A DNA stretch of 64,000 nt from Papilionanthe hookeriana x Papilionanthe teres (Eukaryota > Streptophyta > Magnoliopsida > Asparagales > Orchidaceae), in contig CM040421.1 of the NCBI GenBank assembly GCA_022702705.1, forward strand, positions 67,512,121-67,576,120. Direction: 5' to 3'. Made by a program: the position numbers and the translations under genes. Shown piece by piece: positions 1 to 11,400 of the stretch. Position 1 is the stretch's first letter; each line of letters begins with the position of its first letter. The notes under the pieces are model-generated. The model searched no databases and was not told the origin of the DNA. It saw only the letters and a list, made by a program, of their open reading frames with translations.

Positions 1-51
1 CGACCTACACCACCTATGTGTAGACCGGCTGCCCCGTCAGGGTTGGTACCT

Positions 52-300
52 TACTTTGCCCCAACCAGCTACCTCAGGATGGTCTGCTTTTCACTTTGCT
101 CCGACAGGCCACCTCAGCCCAATTAGCATCTCACTTTACCTCGAACGGTCGTCCCAGCTGGTCTTCATGTCACTTTGGTTCGACCGGCCGTTCCGGCTCT
201 ATCAACCAACCACTTTGTTTCGACCGACTGCTCTGGCCCGGTCGACTGTGAGCTTTGGTTTAACCGACCGCCATGGTCGGCCGACCGATCACTTGGATGC
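52..300. repeat. 40-bp minisatellite, about six degenerate copies
   Basis: Copies start at about 52, 92, 132, 171, 211, 251 and 290, so the period is 39-40 bp. Each begins with a CACTTTG-like word followed by a TCGACCGG-like core. It is GC-richer than its surroundings. The period is not a multiple of three, so the open frame running through it is not a protein repeat. It may be a tandem repeat from another retroelement's 3' UTR, but nothing in the window shows this. Confidence 0.8.
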
Positions 301-379
301 TTGTATGCTTTTTAGATCATTTTGCATGTTTGTTTGCATGAGACTGTTTGCCTGCTGATCCACTTCGATAAATATGCTT

Positions 380-381
380 AC

Positions 382-470
<89 letters not shown>

Positions 471-2230
471 TCATTTAAATGATTTTATAATGTGAATACT
501 ATGCAAGTATATGTATCATTTATCAAGTAATATAAGACTTTCTGATTAAACCCCAAGATATCGAAGCCACAGGGGAAGTTATAAATAAAGAATGTATCTT
601 CTATTTTTGAAAAGGAAAATTAACTTTTTTACTTTTAGAAAAGATTTTACTCAAACTATTAATAATATTTTAGGAAATATAACTCGATTCCTTTTGTAAT
701 TTTAAAATTTGAAATGAAAATAAGCAACTACTTTAAGTAAAATTTTGTAAGATGAAAACTTATGCAAATGAAAAATCTTTTTTCTTTTTATGAATCAGTA
801 AAAAGTTATGGAGAATATTTATTGTGCAAGTATCTAAAATGTGTTGTGCCAAATAAGAGTAATTATATTCTTCACCCTTACTAGAGATGCTATAAAGAAC
901 ATAAGTTAATTCACTAGTTTAAAAATCTTGAAGACGGGTTAGGCAGGAAAGATACTAGCTCTCACTCTAGAGTTTCTTCGATTCCCTCCACTTGGGGGTT
1001 AACATCTCATATCAAAACATAAAACAATAAATCAAATTGGGGGCTTTAGCCTGTCACTCTAAAGTCCTATAATTCTACACTCATTAAAGTATATCTCCCT
1101 ATTTATTTACACTCAACAATATGGATTACATTCTCACCCATACAATCTCATGTGATTCTATCTAATTGTTGATTGAGACAATATCGCACTGGATCTTACA
1201 TGATCTCACAACAAATTTTAACACCTTAATTGGCCAAATCAAGAAGTAAATAAAGTTCAAGGTTTTGAATCATCACAACTTCTTCCAACATTTAAATCCT
1301 ATACTTCACACAACATACTTCCATAACTTAATCACTTCATCACTTAAGGAAAAAGATAAAGAAAACTACTCAAAATTCATGGGGAAAATGCAATCACGAC
1401 TTGGTTTAAAAGTAGAAATTATTGTGAAAACACAAGAAGTCTTAATTAAAAATAAAATGTAATAGAAAGATAAAGACTTATCTGTAAATCCTCTCCACAA
1501 AACTTTTGATGTTCCTTTGAAATCTTTATTTTCCCTTACAATACTCGTTAGAGGTTGGTGCCCAACTCCGTGGTCTCCAAAACTCAATTCTACTCCTAAT
1601 ACAAACTATATAAAATTAAGTAAAGATGGTGAAGTAGAGTGGTGTGTTCTAAGATAACTTCCTAACATAAATCTCACTCTTAAACACTAACCACACCCTC
1701 CAACAACAACCATATTTCTGATATTCAAGTCCTCTTTTTATACTTTTGCAAAAGGTGTCTTTGTATCTCTTCAAATTATGTCCAGATTCAACATATCTTC
1801 CAAAAGATGCATCAATTCAAGAGTATTTTGAATTTAATTTGGTGCTAATAGGAAGTTACCCACGTTCTCATCAAGAGGTGCTCTAAATGACACCTAAATT
1901 AAAATAACTCCTTTTTTTAAAGTGTCATGCGTAAGCGCAAGGTACCGGCGCTTAGCCGCAAGCCTGCTGGCGTGTAAGCTTAAAATCTAAGCACATAGTC
2001 GCCGGGCCTTGGCGCATAAGCGCAGGTTCTGGGGCTTAGCCGCCACATAGTACTTTTTCAATTTTCTTATTTTTTGCTCCAAAGTGGACCCTTTTTCACT
2101 CTTTTCATCAAAATCATCCACTTAATCATACATGTAAGAAAAATATACAAAATATCTTCTATTAAAGTGCAATATTATCAAAAATAGGTATTAAAATGTG
2201 TCCAAAACACCATATATTTTAAGTGTATCA
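380..2230 (-). mobile_element. Athila-like LTR (3' LTR of a reverse-strand element)
   Basis: Read on the minus strand, it starts TGATACACTT at 2230, right after a polypurine tract. It then has a GC-rich block of GCGCTTAGCCGC-like words (about 1925-2050) and the Athila block ending in a CTTATTTGGC-like string (850-890). Next come a degenerate GGATCGATACCGGGG-like block (about 550-580) and the ACTTGC word near 505. The same landmarks occur in the same order at 51743-53515. The left end falls near the (TA)n run, but I see no clear CA end or target duplication. The open frames at 1265-1587 are shadows. Confidence 0.7.
386..469. repeat. (TA)n microsatellite
   Basis: An uninterrupted run of about 42 TA dinucleotides. 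It lies at the U5 end of the reverse-strand Athila-like LTR that follows. The better preserved LTR at 51743-53515 is also AT-rich at the corresponding place. Confidence 0.97.
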
Positions 2231-2245
2231 AACTCCCCCAAACTT
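2231..2245 (-). other. polypurine tract beside the reverse-strand LTR
   Basis: On the minus strand this reads AAGTTTGGGGGAGTT, directly followed by the LTR start TGATACAC. A tract of this form just before the 3' LTR, preceded by a GAGGACAAG-like string (here at about 2255-2265), is usual in Athila elements. It primes plus-strand DNA synthesis. Confidence 0.75.
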
Positions 2246-2640
2246 GAAATATTACTTGTCCTCAAGTGACACTTTAATTATATAAAAATCATACAACTAA
2301 ATTACGTGATGAGTTTCTTTAGCAGTTTTTAAAATTTTGTTATAGAAATATACTAGTCCAATTTAGAAAAAAATTTAGTAAAGGAAACCAATTTAATGTT
2401 TACAAATCTCTTAAGTAAAGGTTAATGAAAATACTAGTTCTTATCTTATTCAGAAATATTTGTAGATTCTTCAAAATATGGGGCTCAGGCATTTTGTTTT
2501 TTTATTTAAAAATCTTTACTAAAAAAAGTTATACTCACTATATTATTTTTATAAGCTTCAAGATTTTCATCAAATCTTATACTAAAAAAAGATCAGGTGT
2601 GGAACTAATTTTTGATTAGACTCTTAAATTCTCAAGCTTC
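2246..2640 (-). mobile_element. internal remnant of the reverse-strand Athila-like element
   Basis: An AT-rich stretch between the polypurine tract and the start of recognisable forward-strand gag. By position it is the 3' non-coding end of the reverse-strand element. No domain can be read in it. The junction with the forward element lies somewhere around 2600-2730 and shows no LTR, primer site or duplication, so it is a truncation or rearrangement. Confidence 0.4.
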
Positions 2641-2733
2641 TCATTCCTTTTCACATATACTAATTTTTGTCACTTTTCTTTTCTTTTCTTTTTCTTCTCT
2701 TTTTATTTTTTTATAAGACAATGATTACTAAAT

Positions 2734-4150
2734 ATGAACCAACAAAGACCATTAAGAGATTATGCCAACCCTACATCAGATGAAATTCATTTAACTATTC
2801 AAAACCCTGACGTAAATAATTCATTTGAACTTAAATCCGCAATTATCCAACCCGTACAAAACAATCAATTTAAATACCACCTTACCGAAGATCCTAACTT
2901 ACATCTTCGTTGGGCTTAGAACTGTGCTACTTTTAAATATCACGAGTATCCGACGATGCTATAAGACTTAGACTTTTTCCTTTTTCATTAAGGGATAAGT
3001 GCTAAAATGTGGTCAATCTGCTACACTCCTGATCTATTAAAACTGGGAGAATTATCACAAAAATTTCTATCCAAATATTTTCCACCATCTAAAACCGGCT
3101 AAGTTTAGAAACGATATAACCTCATTGATACTGAGAATCAATATATGAATCTCGGGAGAGATTTAAGGAACTTCTTAGAAATGCCCACATCATGCACTAC
3201 CAGATTGCCGATTATTCAAACCTTTTATAATGGATTAAATAGGATCTTTAAGATCAATTATTTGAGATGTCATGTCATGAGGTTCATTAATGTCTAAACC
3301 ATTTGAGTTTATGCACTAATCGAAGAAATGGCAACAAATAATTTCCAATGGCCTCATAGATAGATTAAATCCGAAAAAATAGCCAAAGATTCATGAAAAA
3401 TGATGCAATATCTATGTTAAATTTTCAAATCGTTTCTATATCTAAGAAATTGATCATTTTGGAAAATGAACTACTCTCCTACTTTAAGAAAACTCATCTA
3501 GACAAATCATAATCTCAATCTAATTATGAAACTTTAAATGCTATTAATACGAACTAATAACCCTTATTCAAACTATTATAATCCTGGCCGGAAAACTCAT
3601 CCAAATTTTAATCGTAATAACACATCTAATCTACAATGGATGAATCAACCTAATCAAGCAAATCCAAACTATAAACCTAATTACCCACCCTGATTTAATA
3701 ACAATAACCCACAATTCAAAACATAAGAAATTATCTATGGATGAATTAATTTTCAATATGGGTCATCAACTACAAATCAAGGAAATCAACTACAAATTCA
3801 AGGAAATCAATTACAAATTCAAGAACATCTATTAAAAATATCGAAACTCAATCCCGACATATCAAGCACGCACTAAATAATAGAATACTTGGAACATTTC
3901 CTAGTAATGTGGAAATAAATCCTAAAGATCAAGGAAAAGAACAAATTAAAGCAATACAACTAAGGAGTGGAAAAGAATTAGAACCTCAAATTCAAAAAGA
4001 ACTTAAAAGCCAAAATGAGGAAGTAAATCAAAAGGAAACAGTTCAACAAGATTCAAACTTGGAACATCCTTTAATACCTAGAAAATTTCTCACAAAACAC
4101 CTCCACCACCATTTCCTCAACGACTCAGCTCAACATAAAAAAAGATAAAC
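2734..4150 (+). pseudogene. Athila-type gag and gag-protease linker, decayed
   Basis: The first 60 codons are open and match the Athila Gag N-terminus: an RPLRDYANP string, then a segment with NNQF and EDPNLHLRW. After a stop the frame breaks repeatedly, but collinear pieces remain. These include a CPHHALPD-like piece near 3180-3210, an NPYSNYYNPG-like piece near 3560-3590 rich in Asn and Pro, and the linker motif IQLRSGKELE near 3955-3985, which precedes the protease in this lineage. Gag forms the cytoplasmic particle that packages element RNA. At least six stops or frameshifts rule out function. No 5' LTR or primer site precedes it. Confidence 0.85.
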
Positions 4151-4189
4151 AATTTGCTAAATTCGAAATACTAAAAGAAATTAACAATC

Positions 4190-4740
4190 AATATACCTTT
4201 TGTCGAAGCTTTAGATCGTATGCCAAATTATGTAAAATTTAATAGCATATTTTAAATAAGAAAAGAAAATCTACCGATAATGAAACAAGCCTCACTTAGT
4301 GAAGAGTGTAGTGTTATTATTCAATATTCTAAATTGAAAGATCCCGGTACACTATACCCCGCGCTATGTGGAGAAAAATTTTACGTTTGTACTATGCGAC
4401 TTAGAGCAAGCATCAATCTAATGCCTCTATCGATTTTTAAGAGATTAGATTAGAAAAATTACACCTCGCTTCGCAACCCTTCAATTAGCCGATCGTTCTG
4501 CTACCTATCCTAAGGGAGTTATTGAAGATGTGTTAGTAAAAGTGAGAATTTATCTTCCCAAACATTTTAATAGTTTTTTTATACTTCGAGGAAGATAAAG
4601 AAATTCCTATCATTTTAGGAAGACCATTTTTAGCTACCGGAAAAGCTATGATTGATGTTCGTAAAGGAGAATTAACTAGAGTAAATGACCAAAAAGTTAC
4701 CTTTAATATTGCAAAATCAAAGAAATATCCGCGCTAGAAA
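4190..4740 (+). pseudogene. retroelement aspartic protease, decayed
   Basis: The piece follows gag directly. It keeps a PFVEALDRMPNYVKF string (about 4196-4240), a catalytic region with Asp in a CDL context followed after a frameshift by ASINLMPLS (about 4392-4440), YPKGVIEDVLVKV (about 4507-4545) and the C-terminal IILGRPFLATG (about 4610-4640). These are the usual landmarks of the Athila protease, which cuts the Gag-Pol polyprotein. Frameshifts inside the active-site region and several stops mean it is dead. Confidence 0.82.
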
Positions 4741-4859
4741 AAGACTATGAATGTTTTCGACGGAAATACTCGAACAATTACAACAAGAACATTTTAAGGA
4801 ATATTACGAAGATATTTTAGAAAAAGAAAATATTGAATTAATTTAAGATAATAATGAAG

Positions 4860-5960
4860 AACTAGATTATATTCAGAAAGATTTGAATTTTCGGATAATA
4901 CTGAAAACACTGACAAGAATATGGGGCCCATCAATTATTAAACCTCCCGAACTTCGAGCTAAAAAATATTACCCGATCATTTCGAAATATGCTCATTTAG
5001 GTAATTCTTCAACTTTACCAGCTATTATTTCATCCGCATTAAACGAATCTCAAGAACAAAAACTTTTAGAAACTTTAAAAATATAAGAAAACTTTATTGG
5101 ATTTTTATCGTATATTAAAATAATTACCCTTCAACTGTATGCATGTAATTATTTTAGATGATGAACAAACCTGTGCGTATCCCCAAAATAGAGATTAAAC
5201 CCAATAACGAAAGAAGTAGTTAAGAAAGAAATTTTAAGAGCTATTAGATAATGGTATCATTTATCCTATTTCCTACGCTTCGCTTCGGTAAAGCCCAATT
5301 CACCGCGTTCCTAAGAAGTGGAGGAGTGACCGACACGTCAATGAAAATAACGATCTTATTCCTATAAGACAAGTTACCGGGTTGGCGTATATGTATCGAT
5401 TATAGGAAATTAAATACCGCCACCAGAAAGATCACTTCCCTTACTCATTTCTAGACCACTGTTGGGGATAGACAATGGGCATAAGTATTTTTTGTTTTCT
5501 GATGGATACACCGATTATCATCAAATACAAATTGCTCCGAGGATCAATAAAAACTACATTTACTAGCTGTCCTTATGGAACTTTCGCTTTTCGAAGAATG
5601 CCTTTTCGATTATGTAATGCACCAAATAACATTCCGTAAATGTATGATGTCTATATTTAGTAAGTTAATTGACAACGACGAAGTATTTATTGATGATTTC
5701 TCCGTATTTGGAACATAATTTGACACACATGCTTAACTCATCTTGAAAAAGTATTAGAAGTATGTGAGGACACAAATTTAGTTCTAAATCGAGAAATGTC
5801 AATTATGATTGGGCTGCGCATTGTATTATGGGCATAAAATTTCGGAAAAGTGCATGAAGCATCGCAAAATTCAAGTTATACATTTAAATTACCACTTCTA
5901 ACTACGGTAAAAGGGGTAAGAAGTTTTCTTGACATGCCTGATTCTGGCGACGATATATAA
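4860..5960 (+). pseudogene. reverse transcriptase, decayed
   Basis: An open piece at 4883-5086 holds the linker with STLPAIISSALNESQEQKLLE. Further on are PISYASLR-like and VPKKW-like remnants near 5265-5320, CIDYRKLNT (about 5393-5420), and CPYGTFAFRRMPFRLCNAP-like sequence (about 5565-5625). The catalytic motif reads EVFIDDFSVFGT, with the two aspartates at 5692-5697. The order and spacing are those of Ty3/gypsy reverse transcriptase, which copies element RNA into DNA. The two catalytic aspartates survive, but stops and indels occur about every 100-200 bases. Confidence 0.88.
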
Positions 5961-5984
5961 AAGATTTTCAAAAATTACTAAACC

Positions 5985-6480
5985 TCTACGCAACTTCTCG
6001 AAAGGACAAGAAATTCGAATTTACAATCGAACGTCCGAACGTTGAACTCTGTGTTAAAAATTAATTACAAGACATATAATAGTTTCACCTAACCTAGAGA
6101 AACCATTCGAGCTTATGCGTGATGCTGATTATGCCGTAGGAGCGCCTTTGGCAAAGATATGAAAAGATTTTTAAAGTTATATACTATGCTAAGAAACTCT
6201 AAATGATGTCAAAATAAATTATGCTTACAGAAAGAGAATTATTAGCGTAGTATATGGTTTTAATAAATTTAGAACTTATCCGATCGGAACAAAATGTATC
6301 GTGCATACCGATTATTCTGCTATCAAATATTTAATGCAAAAGAAAGATTCCAAACCAAGATTAATTAGATATACGTTATTAATGCAAGAATTCGATTTCA
6401 GATCGTTAATAAGAAAGGAACTGATAATCAAATTGCGGATCATTTATCAAGATTAGAAAATCATGAATTATCTCGATACT
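5985..6480 (+). pseudogene. RNase H domain, decayed
   Basis: Collinear with reverse transcriptase. A DADYAVGA-like piece (about 6120-6145) corresponds to the first RNase H strand. Then come TERELLA (about 6229-6250), [21 protein letters not shown] (about 6303-6365), and the terminal [15 protein letters not shown] (about 6421-6466). RNase H removes the RNA strand during reverse transcription. There are several frameshifts. Confidence 0.85.
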
Positions 6481-6559
6481 TCGAAAATGAAATTATTACG
6501 CTTTCGATGAACAACTATATAAGATCAATGAGCGGAAAATACCACGTATGCCGATATAG

Positions 6560-7790
6560 TAAACTATACAGCTAGTAATATTTTACCACCTATGTTAACT
6601 TTGCAACAACAGAAAAATTCATCCATGATACGAAAACCTATTTTTGGGATGAACCATATTTATATAAGCAATGTAAGGATTTAATTATTAAGATGTACCT
6701 TATGAAGAAATCAACCAATTATTCAAAAATGTCATGATTCTGATTTGGAGGACATTTTGGGATCGATAAACCGCTTATAAGATTCTACAACTGATTTTAC
6801 CGGCCTACTCTATTTAAAGATGTATACGTATATATTAAAACTTCGCGATAAATGTCAAAGAGTAGCAAATATATCTGGGAAGAAACGAAATGCCTCTAAA
6901 CTTTATATTAGAAGTTGAAATGTTTGATGTTTGGGGATTAGATTTTAAGTGGGACCTTTATCTTTCGTTTGGAAACTCATATATATTAGTAGCCGTTGAT
7001 TATGTTTCCAAATGGATCGAGGCACAAGATTTACCTAGGTGTGATGCTAAGAGTGTTTCAAAATTTCTGATGAAAAATATTTTTACTAAGATTGGAATGC
7101 CGAGAGTGATTATCACCGACAGTAGAACTCATTTTAGAAATAAATATATTCACAAACTAGTAGAAAAATACAAAGATACTCATAAGATATCCACCGCTTA
7201 TCATCCACAAACACTACGGATTAGTCAAGTATCCAATCGCGAGATTAAAGATTTTAAAAATCTCGTAAACCCAAATAAAGTTAGATCGTCTATTAAATTA
7301 CACTCGATTATGCTTATAGATCGCTTTATAAAACTCGATCGGAATGACTCCTTACGTGCTTATATATGGAAAAACATGCCACTTACCGCTCGAATTGTAA
7401 CATAAAGCATAGTCAGCGATTAAAGAATTTAATTATAATATGAAGGAAGCTAGTGAGAAAAGATCGGTGCAATTAAATGAATTGGAAGAATTAAGAAATG
7501 AATCATATGATAATGATCGGATTTATAAAGAAAAAATGAAATTATGGTACGACGAAGATTAATCGTAGAAATTTTCAACTAAAGATTGCAGTTTTTGCTA
7601 TATAATACTAGACAAATTATTTCCTCGGAAAATCAAGTCTCACAAGGACCTTTCACCATAACTCAAATATTTTCATACGGAACTATAGAAATCGAAGATC
7701 CAAAATCGGGACATAAATTTAAAGTTAATGACATACATTAAAACCATATTTCGAAGGTATAAGACCTAACTATAAAGATAAGTTTTAATG
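6560..7790 (+). pseudogene. integrase with catalytic Glu changed to Gln
   Basis: The longest open stretch (6890-7402, 171 codons) is the catalytic core. The first Asp is residue 18 (WGLDF) and the second is residue 77 (IITDSRTHF). The position where the catalytic Glu is expected holds Gln at residue 113, giving exactly 35 residues between the last two. The upstream zinc-binding part (about 6600-6890) is broken, with CHDS..GGHFG-like and CQRVAN-like pieces. Downstream, 7440-7740 keeps the C-terminal segment with LNELEELRNESYDN and a final FKVND. Integrase inserts element DNA into the chromosome. The Glu loss and flanking frameshifts make it inactive. Confidence 0.88.
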
Positions 7791-7840
7791 CTACCAACCC
7801 GATTAATAATCGAAACAGTCGGCCGACGACGTTAAACCAA

Positions 7841-7861
7841 GTGCTTTATGGGAGGCAACCC
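7841..7861 (+). other. Athila end-of-pol landmark (GGGAGGCAACCC)
   Basis: A GTGCTTTATGGGAGGCAACC string lies just after the end of pol. A CGCTN(3-4)GGGAGGCAACCC string is a recurrent landmark at this place in Athila elements, so it supports the lineage call. Its function is not known to me. Confidence 0.75.
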
Positions 7862-8009
7862 ATATTAGTTATCTATTTTTATTGTATTTTAATAATTAAT
7901 CTATATTATTGAAACTTTACTACTCAATTATTATTAAGAATTGTCACATATTCGAACCATTATGATGAGAAATGAAATTATTTAATTTAGAGCGAAATTG
8001 GACATTATT

Positions 8010-8145
8010 TTGAAATTCCGCCGACGGCGAGGTCGATACTCGCCGACAGCGTGGTTCGCGCCTAATTCGCCTTATTTACAAGCTCGGCCGACAGCCGAGA
8101 ACGAGCCTCGCCGACAAGCGCCGAGAACCTCAAAAGCATGCTTTT
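8010..8145 (+). repeat. GC-rich CGCCGAC/GCGAG block 1
   Basis: An AT-rich element suddenly becomes GC-rich here, with repeated CGCCGACGGCGAG, CGCCGACAGCG and GGCCGACAGCCGAG words that are partly self-complementary. The same vocabulary recurs at 9830-9965 and inside the 3' LTR at 13030-13210. It stands just upstream of the first accessory reading frame. Confidence 0.75.
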
Positions 8146-8229
8146 ATAACTAAGTCGCCGCCAGCCGAGGAAGTTATAAAAAATGAGTTATATATACTTT
8201 AAAGCCAAATTGGACGATTTCAACACCAA

Positions 8230-9470
8230 ATCCTTAGTGAAAAACTATTCTAAACCATTCTAAGTCTCGCTTTCTTCACTAGAATTCATCTGATTCAATA
8301 TACCCGCTCCAAATTCTGCATTCTTCTAAATCGGGAGCGTTTAACCGAGGAAATTTGTGAGTGCGGAAGCGCAGGATCTTCAACAACGTTTTGCAAAGAA
8401 AAGAGTTATCAAGGAACGGGGATTTCATTAATCGAGGATTAGAGAATTCCACTACGAAGATAAGAAATGATCTACGCCGCACGGAGGTATTCCCGTTACA
8501 CTACGTCCGCTGTTGTTATTCCGCCTGTGAAAGAGTTCTACTCTAACTTACATGCGATCAACAATGGGAATATCTACGTCCGAGGAAAATGGGTGACGTT
8601 TACCCATCAAGAGTAAATGAGTTATTCTCTATAGAAAACACCCCGTATGCTCATTCAAATTTTGTGCCATCTCGTATAATATGAATGAGATATTTCGATA
8701 TCCGATTGATGAACCGGAAGATTGGGAAATGCGTAAAGACGGGTATGTTAGTTTCCCGCATCACTTTTGAATCCTGTCTCGCATCGGCACTTTTTCATCT
8801 CATCTAAATCAAGTTACCTACTAGCGAGGTAAAACAAGCAGTTTCGAAAGAATGCGCTATATCAATTATCAGATTCAAATTGGATTGCCTATTGACGTGG
8901 GATCAATAATTGTTAAGTCTGCATTGGGTTTAATTGTGCATGGGTCAGTTCACGGACTAGGACACCCATCTACTATTTTTGCATTATACTACACTGTGTT
9001 TCTTATGAATCTGGGAAAAGGTTCTCATACCTTGAAGCTTCGCTTGATCTTTTACGTATATGTTCCCTACTTGACAATAATGAAGACATTGCATTCATCT
9101 CTGATAGAGCTTCACAGAATCATCCTATAGCAAGGCCTATTTCAGATAAAACGGAGTTACTTATGAAGAAATTAATGGAATGGAGAAAGAACTATTAATG
9201 CGAGAGACTTAATCGACAATATATCCGATTTATTTAATCACATTGACTGGAGGATGAAGGAACACTTTGATCATTCTGGACACTTGGAAGCTAGCTTTCT
9301 TTCATCTACTGAGCATTTAAGGGTTGGATCACCGAAGAATCTCGTCTCGGAATTTCCCTTCGGTGCCTTTCTATAACTTATTTGTGCATCATCGTCATAT
9401 CGAAATATCGAGAAGATGAAGATTCTGACATCAAGAGTAGTAGTAAAGATTTTCATAGTATGTTTATGTT
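8230..9470 (+). pseudogene. accessory (env-position) reading frame 1, decayed
   Basis: From about 8346 it reads RKFVSAEAQDLQQRF, then RVIKERGF; further on come HAINNGNIYVRGKWVTF-like sequence (about 8550-8600) and, near 9070-9130, a piece reading LDNNEDIAFISDRASQ. The 92-codon open piece at 8852-9127 belongs to the same stretch. This matches the plant retroelement protein found between pol and the 3' LTR of Athila elements (the env-like or putative plant transposon protein position). Its biochemical role is not established. There are multiple stops and frameshifts. A second copy follows at 10326. Confidence 0.65.
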
Positions 9471-10325
9471 TATGTTATTTGATTTGATTTAGATTTTTAT
9501 TATGTGTGGAGTGATGATTTAAATATCTCAAACTTAACAGATATGCGTCATAGCTTTGTATCAAGATTCTGTGTCATGGCTTGGTTTGCGATGCTGATTA
9601 GTAGTAAGGATTGAAGTTTGGAAGTTTGATTATAGAGTCTAAAGATTATGTTAGTTTGTATGTTCATGGATTTCAATATTAAAGTTAATTTGTTGTGTTG
9701 TGAATTTGTTTGTGTATAAGTAGCTAATCTTCATATTAAATTAATAAATGATGTGATCGTAAAAATATAATATAAGACAAATCAGATCTAAAAATGAATG
9801 ACGAATTTCAGAAATTTAAAATTTTTGGAATTCGCCGATCATACGAGAAAAATCCCGCCGACAATGAGATCGATCTCGTCGGATAGCCGAAGAAAATCTC
9901 GCCGCCGCCGGATTTTTCCCGAAAGTTTTTGTTCAAAATATTAGCTCGCCGACGGCGAGAAAAAACTACTGGATACGAGGTAGAAAAAAACATATATTTG
10001 ACCGGCCAAAAACACTATTCATCATCCCCAACCTCCACTTCGCAAAAATCGACCTGTGTCGAGAGATCTCGGATTCGAAGTTATTTCATCACTTAAAACA
10101 CGGATTTCATCTTCGTGCATTTCACTCCTACGCAAAAATTTTTTATTTTCACCACGCCACGCGTCATTGCAAATTTTGGGAAAAAATCAAAAATGTGGAA
10201 GAAATATTCGGTGGAAATCCATGGAATTTAATTTAAATTGCTTATAAAATGTCAGTAGAAGCCTTCTTAACATTATTATTTTCAGTTTGGTGAAAATTTT
10301 TATGATTTTCACACATCGATCGAAC
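9470..10325 (+). other. non-coding spacer between the two accessory frames
   Basis: AT-rich and stop-dense from 9470 to about 9780, then the second GC-rich CGCCGAC block (separate entry), then about 350 bases with no recognisable domain. The short open frames here are shadows. Confidence 0.5.
9830..9965 (+). repeat. GC-rich CGCCGAC/GCGAG block 2
   Basis: Repeats the words of block 1: CCCGCCGACAATGAGATCGA, CTCGCCGCCGCCGG and GCTCGCCGACGGCGAG. Complementary words (CTCGTCGG and CCGACGGCGAG) allow local hairpins. It precedes the second accessory reading frame, as block 1 precedes the first. Confidence 0.7.
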
Positions 10326-11400
10326 TACCCACTACGTAAACGTCGAGTAGAGTTCGACGAAAACCGATTCATTAATGCACGAGCACAAGCAAAATATTTT
10401 GAAAATATACAAAGGGAAGGAAGTGGTATCATGGATCGGGTATTCAAAACCGGAGAGAAGTAGAGTGAATTATAAAGGAACGAGGATGGGAAAATTTCGT
10501 TTATGTTTAAGATGGGGAGCACTTAAGTCGTGAAAGAGTTTTTACGCCAATTAATCGTCGCTGAAGATGCACCTGTAAAGGTACGAGGGTTTTTTTATAG
10601 ATTTTAATGTCGCTAGAATTAACGCTGTTTCTATTGAAACATGACTTCAGACTTTTTAGCAAGTATGAAACTTTGGAACGGATGGAAGGACCACCGGAGG
10701 AAGTCATTAACTTTCTCACCGATGGGACCCGTAGTATGGAAATGAAGCAAGGTGGAAAGAGTGAATTTTCCTCTTTCCAAAGCCCAATGCAGTCTCCAAG
10801 TTCCCCCGCATTACTTTATTTCGTTCTACTCGTTACCCACATATCACCATGTTGAGGTAACACGAGATGAGTTGGGCTCCACTTCGTATCTCGGACAATG
10901 TGAAGCATGAACATCGGGAGAGTTATTTATCGTAATATCCCCGGCCACTCCTAGAAATGAGAGTGGAGCTGGATTGGGCCACCCGGATCGATTTCGCACT
11001 CCGGCCAACTCTCCTGAGTCGAGGCGAGATGATGAAGAATGGGTGGAACCAATGAAACCACTTACAACTCGCTAACATTAAGAAGTATGAGTCCCATGAA
11101 GGTGGAGAGCAAGAGTAAGAAGTTATTTTACTCACTAAGTAGAGATATACCCTCTACTAGCTTATGGAACTCCCGAGCCTACCACCCCTACCTTACAAGA
11201 TCTCATTTAATGAATCGACTTACATGAGGAGTTTGAGTATGGGCTTGGAGAGACCATGGGGAGAAGGTTTCGATCATTTTGATCAAAGGATCGTTAATCC
11301 GGAGAGGAGACATGATTATGATAGTGAATACCTCCAAAGAACATTCAGAATACGAGATTACATATTAGCGAAGTCAACGTCGTTATAGAGCGGGGAGATT
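10326..11400 (+). pseudogene. accessory (env-position) reading frame 2, decayed
   Basis: Starts with RRVEFDENRFINARAQAKYF (about 10341-10400). This resembles the RKFVSAEAQDLQQRF start of frame 1. A piece with KERGWENFVYV (about 10475-10505), then VREFL-like and VKVRGFF-like pieces (10525-10600), are the expected next landmarks of the same family. Later the strand has open pieces at 11039-11385 rich in charged residues. It is a second, diverged copy of the same accessory protein family. It carries several stops and frameshifts. Whether it was duplicated in this element or came from a second one is not clear. Confidence 0.6.

Noticed and set aside
289..474. Ile-Tyr repeat reading frames here and at 47935-48174
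   Set aside because: They are translations of TA microsatellites.
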